This document shows positions 17,151-25,676 of a stretch of 64,000 bases of DNA, one piece after another (position 1 is the stretch's first letter; every line of letters begins with the position of its first letter). The stretch comes from Clostridiaceae bacterium Marseille-Q4149. GTDB lineage: Bacteria > Bacillota > Clostridia > Oscillospirales > Oscillospiraceae. Both the position numbers and the translations under genes were made by a program. The notes beneath the pieces are model-generated. The model searched no databases, was not told the DNA's origin, and saw nothing but the letters and a program-made list of their open reading frames with translations. Where the stretch lies: positions 1,240,001 to 1,304,000 of the forward strand of contig CP073691.1 of NCBI GenBank assembly GCA_018228685.1, written 5' to 3'.

Positions 17151-18094
17151 TGATTTGCCGGTCAAAAGCGGTATCTGTTTTCGATTACAGAAACATTGAC
17201 CTGGGTGAGTATGCAGCGCCCTTTGTAATGAATGAGGAAACCCTCCAACAGAAACTTGAAAAACTGCGTACCCGTCATGGAAGGCTGCAGAACGCGGACA
17301 GCGTAATGCAGGATGATTTTGTTACCCTGAATACGGAATCCGATATCCCAAAATATCAAAAGACAGGTCTGCAACTGCGGGTCGGTAAGGGACTGTTCAG
17401 CCCGGAGTTGGAGCAGGCGATTCTTGGTATGCGCACCGGCGGCGAAGAAACGGTTTCCCTGCCGGAAGGGGAAGTCCGGGTGAAAATTTGCGCGGTACAG
17501 CGGCGGGTTCTGCCGGAGCTGACGGATGAAACCGTTTCCGCGTGGGGCATTGACGGTGTTTCTATCGCAGAAGAATTGATCAGGCATCTCACAGCCGAGG
17601 CCAAAGCCCAATACGCAGAGGATATGGCAGAATCTCTTACTGCATGGCTATCGGACGAGATTGCGGATCGCAGCACATTTCTTCTTGATCCGGACGAAGT
17701 TCGTGCGGAGGAGGAAGAAGGACGGCAGTGGGCAGATGAACTGCTGCGCAATGCAGGGCTTGACCCTGAAGCCGCCGATGATGACGCGGTGATGGCCGTA
17801 TCCGGGAAAACCAAACAGGAGCACTATGACTTTGTTCGGAGCGTGTATGTCGGCGGGCTGAAAAGTGCCTGCCTTGGTACCGAAATGATGGCGGCAGACG
17901 GCGTGGAAATCACCGGTGCCGATTACCAAAAGGCACTGACGGTATGCGCGGAAAGCATGGGGGTTTCTCCGGAAGAAGCGGCGCAGAAGGTGCTGCCCTA
18001 TGAAAAGTATCTGCGTCAAGCTGCCGCGGATTATCAATTCACGAAACTGGAAAACTATGTGAAAAACTACCTGACTCAGGAGGAATCAAAATGA
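17147..18094 (+). CDS. Trigger-factor-like PPIase/chaperone, paralogue 1
   Basis: 315 residues. A short N-terminal segment lacks the ribosome-binding motif of true trigger factor. Residues about 45-125 form an FKBP-like core (LRVGKGLFSPELEQAILGMR, EETVSLPEGEVRVKICAVQR, VLPELTDE). The rest is the helical chaperone arm seen in trigger factor. It overlaps the ABC gene and the thioredoxin gene by four bases each. It probably keeps a substrate unfolded or isomerises prolines, but free rather than ribosome-bound. The FKBP aromatic active-site residues are not obvious. Confidence 0.65.
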   Translation: MMICRSKAVSVFDYRNIDLGEYAAPFVMNEETLQQKLEKLRTRHGRLQNADSVMQDDFVTLNTESDIPKYQKTGLQLRVGKGLFSPELEQAILGMRTGGEETVSLPEGEVRVKICAVQRRVLPELTDETVSAWGIDGVSIAEELIRHLTAEAKAQYAEDMAESLTAWLSDEIADRSTFLLDPDEVRAEEEEGRQWADELLRNAGLDPEAADDDAVMAVSGKTKQEHYDFVRSVYVGGLKSACLGTEMMAADGVEITGADYQKALTVCAESMGVSPEEAAQKVLPYEKYLRQAAADYQFTKLENYVKNYLTQEESK

Positions 18095-18408
18095 GTATTT
18101 CTATTGCAACTACCGAAGCTTACGCGGAGCTGACCGCAAAGGGCTTTACCATTGTGGATTTCTATTCCACCACCTGCGTTCCCTGCAAAATGCTCTCCCG
18201 CATTCTGGAGGATCTGGTGCTGGATTATCCCTTCCTCAACATTGTGAAAGTCAATATTACCGACAACCCCAAGCTGGGGGTAGATCACCAGATCGAGGCT
18301 GTGCCCACCGTGCTGTTTCTGAAGGACGGGGAAACTTTGGAGCGGGTGGTAGGTCTGATGGATGAGGATGAGATCACCGAAAAAATCAGCACCTATTACT
18401 ACGGCTGA
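18091..18408 (+). CDS. Thioredoxin with CVPC active site
   Basis: 105 residues with the full thioredoxin fold. The active site is VDFYSTTCVPCKM (residues 25-37), where the normal WCGPC is replaced by TCVPC. The cis-proline segment IEAVPTVLFLKDG (about 70-82) is intact. It has no signal peptide, so it acts in the cytosol. It sits between the two trigger-factor-like genes and is served presumably by the reductase-like gene at 19353. The altered motif would change redox potential and partner choice. Confidence 0.88.
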   Translation: MSISIATTEAYAELTAKGFTIVDFYSTTCVPCKMLSRILEDLVLDYPFLNIVKVNITDNPKLGVDHQIEAVPTVLFLKDGETLERVVGLMDEDEITEKISTYYYG

Positions 18409-18419
18409 GGAGGCAAAGC

Positions 18420-19340
18420 ATGGCAGAGACAATCAAGCTGAAAAGCAAAGCTGTCAGCATCTATGACTATCATCAGGTGGATATTTCCCGGTTTATCACC
18501 GGCTTTTCTGTGGACGAGGCCCAGTACCGGAAAGATCTTGACCGCATCCTGCGCAGATTCGGCCGCAGGGAGAGCGTTTCACAGGTAGGAAGCGGCGATG
18601 CCATTATCGTGAACAGCCGCAGTACGCTGCCCCGGTTCTGCTGGGACGGTATGACTGTCATGGTGGGAAAAGGAATTCTGAACAGGGAATTTGAAGCCCA
18701 ACTCATCGGAATGACTGTTGGAGAGAGAAAGACCGTTTTCGTCGACGGCGGAGAGGCATCCGTGGAAATCGTTTCCGTGACTCGTACGGTTCTGCCGGAA
18801 CTGACCGATGAAATTGTTGCCTCCTTCCAGATGGAGGGGATTTCCACTGTTTCCGATCTGCGCCGGTACTGCGTTGGCAAGCAGGTGGAAACTTTCCTGC
18901 TGGAGGATGAAGTACCGGATACGGCTTCCGCCTTTGTCTGGCAGGAAGTCGCAAAAAACAGCAAGATCAACCGCGACGCGGAAGAAGTTGCCCATATTAA
19001 TTGCAAAGCTGACAGAAAAATCTGGGAAATGACCGCCAACGAGGACGGCGGCGGGATTTCCGATGGGAATGAAGAAATGGTCCGCAGTATTTTTCTGACT
19101 GAGCTGGATCTGGCGGCCATCGGCTGCAGCGTCATGGAACGAGATGGCGGCGTGCTGACATACGACGATTATGATGGCTTCATTCAGCGGATGACGGAGG
19201 CATATCCCGACCGCAGCAGGGATGATCTGATGCAGGAATATGACGTGGAGAGTTTTGCTATCGAGCGCTATTCCGACTTCCTTTCCCAGAAGATTGATGC
19301 CTATGTGGCAGACTGTTACAAGGCCGCCCTCTGCGGCTAA
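18420..19340 (+). CDS. Trigger-factor-like PPIase/chaperone, paralogue 2
   Basis: 306 residues, paralogous to the gene at 17147. Both begin with a short KAVSxxDY segment (SKAVSVFDYR and SKAVSIYDYH). The FKBP-like core is at about residues 60-135 (MVGKGILNREFEAQLIGMTVGE, VEIVSVTRTVLPELTDE). The C-terminal helical arm is acidic. The two paralogues flank the thioredoxin gene. Duplication within one operon suggests a heteromer or two clients. No function for this subgroup is known to me. Confidence 0.65.
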   Translation: MAETIKLKSKAVSIYDYHQVDISRFITGFSVDEAQYRKDLDRILRRFGRRESVSQVGSGDAIIVNSRSTLPRFCWDGMTVMVGKGILNREFEAQLIGMTVGERKTVFVDGGEASVEIVSVTRTVLPELTDEIVASFQMEGISTVSDLRRYCVGKQVETFLLEDEVPDTASAFVWQEVAKNSKINRDAEEVAHINCKADRKIWEMTANEDGGGISDGNEEMVRSIFLTELDLAAIGCSVMERDGGVLTYDDYDGFIQRMTEAYPDRSRDDLMQEYDVESFAIERYSDFLSQKIDAYVADCYKAALCG

Positions 19341-19352
19341 AAGGAGCAGACT

Positions 19353-20216
19353 ATGGTATTCGATACAGCCATCGTGGGGACGGGGCCTGCGGCAATTTCC
19401 GCAGCTCTGACTCTGAAGCTTCATAAGAAAAACATTGTGTGGTTTGGCTCCAGGAAGCTAAGTCCCAAAGTAGAAAAATCGGAAATGATCGCCAACTATC
19501 CCGGTGCAGCCATGGTTACCGGCCCGGAGCTGAACCGTCTTTATCAGGAGCAGATTGCCCGGGCAGGGCTGGAGATCACCGAACGGCAGGTCACAAATAT
19601 CCTGGCAAACCGCCGGGGATTCATGCTCCAGGCCGGAGATGAGATCTTCGACGCAAAAACCGTCCTGCTGGCAACCGGTTCCGTCAGTCCTACGGGATTC
19701 CCCGGTGAAGCGGAGCTGCTGGGGCACGGTGTCAGCTATTGCGCCACCTGCGACGGTTTCCTGTACCCCGGTAAGGCCATTGCCGTATATTGCGGCTCAC
19801 GGGAATTTGAACATGAGGTCATTTACCTGGCGGAAATTGCCGCCAAGGTGTACCTGTTCACGCCTTATTCCGATTGTGAGATCATCCGGGAAAACATTAC
19901 GGTAAATCCCGGAAAGCTGAAATCCATTTGCGGACAGGAAGCCGTGACAGGAGTTACCCTGACAGACGGTACTATCCTGAATTTGGACGGGGTTTTCGTC
20001 CTGCGCAACGCCGTTGCCCCGGGCACCCTGCTGCGCGGTCTGGAATTGGACGGCGCCAATATCGCTGTTGATCGGCAAATGCGAACCAACAAGCCCGGCT
20101 GTTTTGCCGCCGGGGACTGCACCGGTCGTCCCTATCAGCTTGCCAAGGCGGTGGGCGAAGGAAATATCGCTGCCCACAGCATTGTGGCCTACCTTGCGGA
20201 AAAGGATAAGCAATAA
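19353..20216 (+). CDS. Thioredoxin-reductase-like flavoprotein with altered NADPH site
   Basis: 287 residues. FAD-binding DTAIVGTGPAAISAALTLKLH (residues 4-24) and the redox pair SYCATCDGFLYPGK (about 130-143) are typical of thioredoxin reductase, as is the C-terminal AAGDCTGRPYQLAKAVGEG. The second dinucleotide fold is unusual: IAVYCGSREFEHEV replaces the glycine-rich GGGxSA motif and no HRR motif for the NADPH phosphate is seen. It may use another electron donor, as in ferredoxin- or flavin-linked reductases. Followed by a terminator. Confidence 0.8.
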   Translation: MVFDTAIVGTGPAAISAALTLKLHKKNIVWFGSRKLSPKVEKSEMIANYPGAAMVTGPELNRLYQEQIARAGLEITERQVTNILANRRGFMLQAGDEIFDAKTVLLATGSVSPTGFPGEAELLGHGVSYCATCDGFLYPGKAIAVYCGSREFEHEVIYLAEIAAKVYLFTPYSDCEIIRENITVNPGKLKSICGQEAVTGVTLTDGTILNLDGVFVLRNAVAPGTLLRGLELDGANIAVDRQMRTNKPGCFAAGDCTGRPYQLAKAVGEGNIAAHSIVAYLAEKDKQ

Positions 20217-20219
20217 GAC

Positions 20220-20261
20220 AAAGCAGGCGGTCACTTTACTTGGAGTGGCTGCCTGCTTTTT
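20220..20261 (+). terminator. Terminator ending the exporter/thioredoxin operon
   Basis: AAAGCAGGC...GCCTGCTTTTT stem-loop with GTCACT/AGTG inner pairing and a T-run, four bases after the reductase stop codon. Confidence 0.8.
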
Positions 20262-20314
20262 GCGTACTGAGCGATGTTCTTTACAGAGGATCATAAAAGA
20301 AAAGAGATGACATC

Positions 20315-21010
20315 ATGGGGCATATGAAGAAGACCATAAAAGAATGTGCTGGTACCCTTTTGGGAAATCTGTTGCTGGCCTTTACAGTTGCGGCATTTGT
20401 TTTACCCTATAAGGTAATTATGGGAGGTGCCACAGGCATCGGAATTGTTCTCAGCAAGATCTTGCCGATGGACACAGCGTCGATCATTCTGATTGTAAAT
20501 CTGTTGGCACTGCTCCTTGGCTTGTTTGCCCTTGGCTGGCGATTCGTTGCAAGCACCATTGCCAGTTCCCTGCTATATCCGTTTTTCCTCGGTTTGATGC
20601 AGAGAATCCCCGGAATCGACAGCTTAACCACCGATCCTCTCCTGGCAGCAATCCTGGCAGGAGGCATTATGGGTATTTCAATAGGTCTGGTAATGCGGGT
20701 CGGATCTTCTACCGGCGGCACCGATGTGGTCAATCTGGTACTGCATAAGTGGACGCATATTCCGGTTTCCGTTGCGGTTTATGTCACAGACTTCGTCATT
20801 ATGGCCGGACAGGCTGTGTTCTCTGATCCAGAACAGCTTTTGTACGGATTTGTACTGTTGGTTATACAGACAATTGCGCTGGATCGAGTGATGCTGGTAG
20901 GAAGTTCTCAAATCCTGATTTTTGTGATTTCCGATCTGTATGAAAAGATCCGTCAGTTGTGTCTGACAGAAATGAGATGCTGTCAAATGATATCAATAAC
21001 GCATATATAG
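20315..21010 (+). CDS. YitT family membrane protein, C-terminally truncated
   Basis: 231 residues with about five to six membrane helices (starting GNLLLAFTVAAFVLPYKVIMGGATGIGIVLSKILP, later GSSTGGTDVVNLVLHK). This is the YitT/DUF161 pattern. YitT proteins normally run to about 280-290 residues with a soluble DUF2179 domain. Here reading ends just after VGSSQILIFVISDLYEKI with an unrelated tail, where the next gene begins. The soluble domain seems lost by a deletion that fused the gene to the next. Function of the family is unknown. Confidence 0.75.
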   Translation: MGHMKKTIKECAGTLLGNLLLAFTVAAFVLPYKVIMGGATGIGIVLSKILPMDTASIILIVNLLALLLGLFALGWRFVASTIASSLLYPFFLGLMQRIPGIDSLTTDPLLAAILAGGIMGISIGLVMRVGSSTGGTDVVNLVLHKWTHIPVSVAVYVTDFVIMAGQAVFSDPEQLLYGFVLLVIQTIALDRVMLVGSSQILIFVISDLYEKIRQLCLTEMRCCQMISITHI

Positions 21011-22248
21011 CGATTCTGAAAGAAGAACTGCGCCCCGCTATGGGCTGTACAGAACCAATCGCCATTGCCTACGCCGCCGCCAAAGCCCGGGAGGTGCTGG
21101 GTGCGCTGCCGGATCGGCTGGTGCTGGAGGTCAGCGGTAATATCATCAAAAATGTGAAAAGCGTGGTAGTGCCCCATACCGGCGGCCTGCGGGGCATCCC
21201 TGCGGCGGCGGCCGTAGGCACTGTGGCCGGAGATGCGGATGCGGAGCTGGAGGTCATTTCTCGTGTGGCGCAGGCGCAGATTGCGGAAACTGCCGCCTAT
21301 CTGGACAGCACTCCCATCGCAGTCCACTGCGTGGACACTCCCCACATTTTTGACATTCAGATCACCGCATTTCACGGGGAGGACAGTGCTTTTGTCCGCA
21401 TTGTGGACTACCACACCAACCTGGTTTGTATCCGCCGGAATGGGGAAACACTGCTGGAAAAGGAATGTGTGACCCGTGAGGACGGCCTGATCGGCCGAAG
21501 CTGCCTTTCTGTTGAGGGCATCGTGGCGTTTGCGGATACCGTGAATTTGGGGAATGTGCAGGAAGTGCTGGAGCGGCAGATCGCCTACAATATGGACATT
21601 GCCGAAGAAGGTCTGCGGGGCAATTACGGTGCCAACATCGGCTCGACCATCCTGCTGGGGCGGGAAAGCGATATCAACTGCAAAATGCGCGCCTGGGCGG
21701 CGGCTGCCAGCGATGCTCGAATGAACGGGTGCGAAAAGCCTGTTGTCATCAATTCCGGCAGCGGCAATCAGGGTATCACCGCCAGTGTGCCGGTCATCGT
21801 CTATGCCCGGGAAACCGGGAAAAGCCACGAGGAGCTGCTGCGGGCGCTGTGCGTGTCCAATCTGGTGACTACCCACCTGAAAACAGGGATCGGGCGGCTC
21901 TCTGCCTACTGCGGCGCGGTCAGCGCCGGTGTGGGCGCAGGAGCAGGTATCGCCTATCTCAAGGGCGGACGGTTTGAGACCATTGCCCATACAGTGGTCA
22001 ACGCGATAGCTGTCACCTCCGGCATCATCTGTGACGGGGCCAAAGCGAGCTGTGCGGCCAAAATTGCGGCATCAGTGGATGCGGGACTGCTGGGACTTGC
22101 CATGTTTGAGAGCGGCAACCAGTTCTTCGGCGGCGACGGCATCGTGAAAAAGGGCGTGGAGAACACCATCGCCACTGTGGGAAAGCTGGCGCGAATCGGC
22201 ATGGAGCAGACCGACAAAGAGATTATCCATCTGATGATGGAAGCCTGA
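20977..22248 (+). CDS. L-cysteine desulfidase-like protein (CyuA/YhaM, serine dehydratase alpha family)
   Basis: About 423 residues from ATG 20977; a GTG at 20959 is an alternative start and both lie inside the YitT gene. The family motif ELRPAMGCTEPIAIAYAAA is near the N-terminus, with VINSGSGNQGITASVP in the middle and SGIICDGAKASCAAKIA near the C-terminus. Conserved cysteines in these motifs hold a [4Fe-4S] cluster in the family. The enzyme would split L-cysteine to pyruvate, ammonia and sulfide. The gene is complete and is followed 16 bases later by the M16 protease gene. Confidence 0.85.
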   Translation: MLSNDINNAYIAILKEELRPAMGCTEPIAIAYAAAKAREVLGALPDRLVLEVSGNIIKNVKSVVVPHTGGLRGIPAAAAVGTVAGDADAELEVISRVAQAQIAETAAYLDSTPIAVHCVDTPHIFDIQITAFHGEDSAFVRIVDYHTNLVCIRRNGETLLEKECVTREDGLIGRSCLSVEGIVAFADTVNLGNVQEVLERQIAYNMDIAEEGLRGNYGANIGSTILLGRESDINCKMRAWAAAASDARMNGCEKPVVINSGSGNQGITASVPVIVYARETGKSHEELLRALCVSNLVTTHLKTGIGRLSAYCGAVSAGVGAGAGIAYLKGGRFETIAHTVVNAIAVTSGIICDGAKASCAAKIAASVDAGLLGLAMFESGNQFFGGDGIVKKGVENTIATVGKLARIGMEQTDKEIIHLMMEA

Positions 22249-22264
22249 CAAGGAGGCAAAGCCT

Positions 22265-25183
22265 ATGAAAGTTGGAACTATCCTCCACGGTTTTGCGGTG
22301 CAGCGTGTCCGGGAACTGGACGAGCTGCAGGCAAAGCTGTGGGAAATGGAGCATATCAAGTCCGGCGCCCAGCTCTGCTGGCTGGAGCGGGCGGACGAAA
22401 ACAAGGCATTTTCCATTGCCTTCAAGACATTACCGGAGGACTCCACCGGTGTATTCCACATTCTGGAGCATTCGGTGCTGTGCGGCTCGGACAAATACCC
22501 GGTGAAGGAGCCTTTCGTGGAGCTTCTGAAAAGCTCGGTGCAGACCTTCCTGAACGCGATGACTTTCCCGGATAAGACGGTTTATCCCGTATCCAGCCGG
22601 AACGATCAGGATTTTTTGAATTTGATGGATGTGTATCTGGATGCCGTATTCCATCCTGCGATCTACCACCGTCCGGAGATCTTCCGCCAGGAGGGCTGGC
22701 GCTATGAGGGAGATAAGGACGGACTTTGCTATCAGGGCGTGGTGCTCAACGAGATGAAAGGCACCTTTTCCAACCCGGAAAGCATCCTCCGAAATACGGA
22801 AAAAGAACTGCTGTTCCCGGATACCTGTTACCGCTTTGTGTCCGGGGGCGATCCGGATCGCATCCCGGATCTGACCTATGAGGCGTTTATTGCGGCGCAT
22901 AAGAAATACTATCACCCGTCCAATTCACGCATTAGTCTGGTGGGCAGTGTGGAAATAAACAGTGTCTTACAGAAGCTGGATGATTTCCTGAGAGAGTTTG
23001 ATGTTAGCAGCGAGAAAACTGCCATTGCTTATCAAAAGCCGGTTGAATCCGTAGAGCGAACTGTTTCTTATGCCATCGGTGAAAACGAATCATCCCATCA
23101 GCGCACAATCGTTTCCTGCGCCTCCTTGATGGGTACATACCGCGACCGTGTGCGCAATTACGCGACTGCGGTACTGGCAGATTATTTAACGGGAGATGAC
23201 GATGCCCCTCTGAAACGGGCTGTTCTGGAACAGGGACTTTGTCAGGATTTTGCAGTTACCGTCCACGACGGTATGCTGCAAAGCTTGGTTTCCTGGGAGG
23301 CGTGGTACACCGATCAGGAGCTACTCCCCCACCTGCGCAGCACAATCCACGACACCCTTACGGAGATTGTAAAGAAGGGCCTGGATAAGGAACGTTTGGA
23401 TGCCAGCTTGTGCCAATTTGCGTTCCGAATGCGGGATCGTGACAGCGGCGGTTCTCCCAGAAGCCTGAACGAAGCGTTGGAGCTGCTGGACACCTGGCTC
23501 TACGGCGGAGATCCTGCCGAAGGCGTGACCGTGGAGCAGCCTATTCGGGAGCTTCTGGAAAAGCGTGATAGCGGCTACTTTGAGGAACTGATTCGGAAGC
23601 TGTTTCTGGATAATGACCACACGGTCACCGTGATTCTGGTTCCCTCCAACACCTTCAGTCACGAAAAAGCGGAGCGTGAACAGCAGCGAATTACCGTTGC
23701 TGCCAACCGTTGGACTTCAGCGGAGTGGGATACCTTTGCCAAAGAAACCGAAGCGCTCAAGCAGTGGCAGCAGACACCGGACAGCGAAGATGCCCTTGCA
23801 GCAATCCCTATGCTGCGCCTGGACGATCTGCCCGATGCCCCGGAACCTGTGGAGGTCATGCAGACGCATTGTCAGGATATCCCTATGCTGTGCCACAAAC
23901 TGCCCAGTGAACTGGCCCACTTCCGAGTACATTTTCTGGCAACGGATCTGGAAACCTGGGAGCTGCCTGCACTGAGCATTTTCTGCCGTTTGCTTGGCAG
24001 TATGGCAGCCGGGCGGCACTCCCGCAGCCTGCTGCCGCTTCAGATCAAGCGCACACTGGGGCAGTTGGATATCTATCCCACCATTCTTGCGGGCAACACC
24101 CCGGAGCACTGCAAGATTTACTTGAGCGTGTCTGCTGTCTGCCTGCCGGAGCAGAGCGCTGCGGCTGCCGATCTGCTGACAAAAATTCTGACACAAACTC
24201 TGTGGGAGGATACCGCATTGCTGCAGGATATCCTTCAGCAGATGAATATGAGCTATCAGATGGCGTTGCCTGAAAACGGACATCAGTTTGCTGCAACCCG
24301 TGCCCTCTCCGGGCTGACTGCCCATAATATGGTAAGCGAGTACACAGGCGGCTTGGAGTTTGCCCGCTGGCTGAAAACCATGTCCGAGGCGGATGAGGGC
24401 GCATTGCGTGATCTGCTGGTTCTTCTGGACAAGCTGATGAAACGACTGATTGTCCGGGAACGCATGACCCTTTCCTGCTCCTATGGCGCTGGCGAGGATA
24501 TGGCAAAAGTATTCTGCACCGGCATCCCATCGGGCAGCGCTGCTCCAGAGGAAATGCACTGTACGTTGTCCGGAGCAATGCAGGAAGGCGTTATCATCCC
24601 TGCCGCAGTGGGCTTTTCCACCCGGGGAACCAATCTGCGCCTGCATCATCGTGCCTATTCCGGCTGTTTGCCTGTGCTGGAAAAAATATTGAATTTCACC
24701 TTCCTATGGGATGAGATCCGGGTGAAGGGCGGTGCCTATGGCTGCGGATTCCGGGGCCGGGACAACGGTGATCTGGTGTTCAGCACCTACCGCGACCCCC
24801 AGCCGGGACGCTCGCTGGAAATCATGGTACGTGCGGCGGACTTTCTGCGAGCCTTCTGCGCAGACGATCCCGATCTAACAGGCTTCATTCTCAGTGCCGT
24901 GTCTGCGCTGGACCCTCTGCGTACTGCTTCCGAGAGGATGACCGAAGGGGAAATGCGCTGGTTCCGAGGTATTTCCGAGGAGGATGTTTGCAGGCGTTAT
25001 CAGGAACTGATCCATACGACCCCGGGAGAAATTCTGACGCTTTGCCCTATGTTGGAGGAACTCATTGAGGACAACGCAATCTGTGCCGTCGCGGGGAAGC
25101 TTCTGCTGGAACAGTGCCAGGACAGCCTTAACAAAGTGTTCTCATTCGATTCGAAGGATGTGGCAGAACCGTTTTTTGCCTGA
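22265..25183 (+). CDS. M16C insulinase-type metalloprotease (presequence protease-like)
   Basis: 972 residues, the usual length for M16C. The inverted zinc motif is HILEH (about residues 60-64), followed by LKSSVQTFLNAMTFPDKTVYPVSSRN and ending in the distal Glu region. The second, inactive half carries the RVKGGAYG signature (about residue 819-826). No signal peptide, so it is cytosolic. M16C enzymes degrade unfolded peptides of tens of residues inside a closed chamber. Start follows AGGAGGC, 16 bases after the desulfidase gene, so co-expression is likely. Confidence 0.92.
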   Translation: MKVGTILHGFAVQRVRELDELQAKLWEMEHIKSGAQLCWLERADENKAFSIAFKTLPEDSTGVFHILEHSVLCGSDKYPVKEPFVELLKSSVQTFLNAMTFPDKTVYPVSSRNDQDFLNLMDVYLDAVFHPAIYHRPEIFRQEGWRYEGDKDGLCYQGVVLNEMKGTFSNPESILRNTEKELLFPDTCYRFVSGGDPDRIPDLTYEAFIAAHKKYYHPSNSRISLVGSVEINSVLQKLDDFLREFDVSSEKTAIAYQKPVESVERTVSYAIGENESSHQRTIVSCASLMGTYRDRVRNYATAVLADYLTGDDDAPLKRAVLEQGLCQDFAVTVHDGMLQSLVSWEAWYTDQELLPHLRSTIHDTLTEIVKKGLDKERLDASLCQFAFRMRDRDSGGSPRSLNEALELLDTWLYGGDPAEGVTVEQPIRELLEKRDSGYFEELIRKLFLDNDHTVTVILVPSNTFSHEKAEREQQRITVAANRWTSAEWDTFAKETEALKQWQQTPDSEDALAAIPMLRLDDLPDAPEPVEVMQTHCQDIPMLCHKLPSELAHFRVHFLATDLETWELPALSIFCRLLGSMAAGRHSRSLLPLQIKRTLGQLDIYPTILAGNTPEHCKIYLSVSAVCLPEQSAAAADLLTKILTQTLWEDTALLQDILQQMNMSYQMALPENGHQFAATRALSGLTAHNMVSEYTGGLEFARWLKTMSEADEGALRDLLVLLDKLMKRLIVRERMTLSCSYGAGEDMAKVFCTGIPSGSAAPEEMHCTLSGAMQEGVIIPAAVGFSTRGTNLRLHHRAYSGCLPVLEKILNFTFLWDEIRVKGGAYGCGFRGRDNGDLVFSTYRDPQPGRSLEIMVRAADFLRAFCADDPDLTGFILSAVSALDPLRTASERMTEGEMRWFRGISEEDVCRRYQELIHTTPGEILTLCPMLEELIEDNAICAVAGKLLLEQCQDSLNKVFSFDSKDVAEPFFA

Positions 25184-25549
25184 TCGTGTATGCTCTGCGA
25201 TTCCATGGCTGAGCATGAGTTTGCCCGGCATATGCTGGGCAAAGGCGTATAGTCGGAGCCAGTACTATGGTTGCAGAGTTGGCAGAAAGATTAGCCAAAA
25301 TCGAGTGGGCGTGTTTTATGCGTTCGAAAATGCCAGATATTGTCTGGAAAACTTGACACGGATATGCTAAAATGCATACAAGCCACCTGTAATAACTGCT
25401 ATGTGCTTCCTGCGATAATTTATCACCGATGATAAGATTTTGATAAGCACCCATCGTATAGCTTTGATAATATGGATAGTCAAAATTCTTTGAAGAACTG
25501 GAACAAATAATCTCTAAACAAAGTTGTTTAAGAAATAAGTTCCTAGAAC
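25184..25549. other. Non-coding right end of segment 2
   Basis: No convincing gene. It holds an isolated palindrome TTTGCCC...GGGCAAA (about 25220-25243) without a T-run, and the arm-like repeats GATAAGATTTTGATAAG (25431-25447) and CTTTGATAATATGG (about 25461). These arms resemble those beside sites A and B and suggest integrase arm sites at the right end of this segment. Confidence 0.55.
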
Positions 25550-25562
25550 GAGTGGGAATAAA
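25550..25562 (+). other. Attachment site C
   Basis: GAGTGGGAATAAA. The block GGTAATAC follows 48 bases downstream rather than 36. It separates segment 2 from segment 3 and lies 115 bases from the end of the intact integrase gene. It ends in TAA like site D. Confidence 0.7.
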
Positions 25563-25630
25563 TATTTCTTGTTTTCTGAATCCTGAAAAGCGTTGGTAAT
25601 ACAGCGTTTTTCAGGATTTTTCTTTTTTAG

Positions 25631-25673
25631 TGGCTACAAATTGGCTACATTTGCAGCGATTTTTGTAGCCAGA
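25631..25673. repeat. Integrase arm-type repeats, left end of segment 3
   Basis: TGGCTACAAA (25631-25640), TGGCTACAT (25642-25650) and an inverted TTTTGTAGCCAGA (25661-25673). The same TGGCTACAAAA unit recurs at the right end of segment 3 (29897-29918), as expected for integrase binding arms. Confidence 0.6.
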
Positions 25674-25676
25674 GGC

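Noticed and set aside
25220..25243. TTTGCCC...GGGCAAA palindrome as terminator of the M16C gene
   Set aside because: No T-run on either strand; kept only as an isolated palindrome.
25300..25312. Another GAGTGGG at about 25303 as a fifth attachment core
   Set aside because: Identity stops after GAGTGGG and neither the AATACC block nor arm repeats follow.
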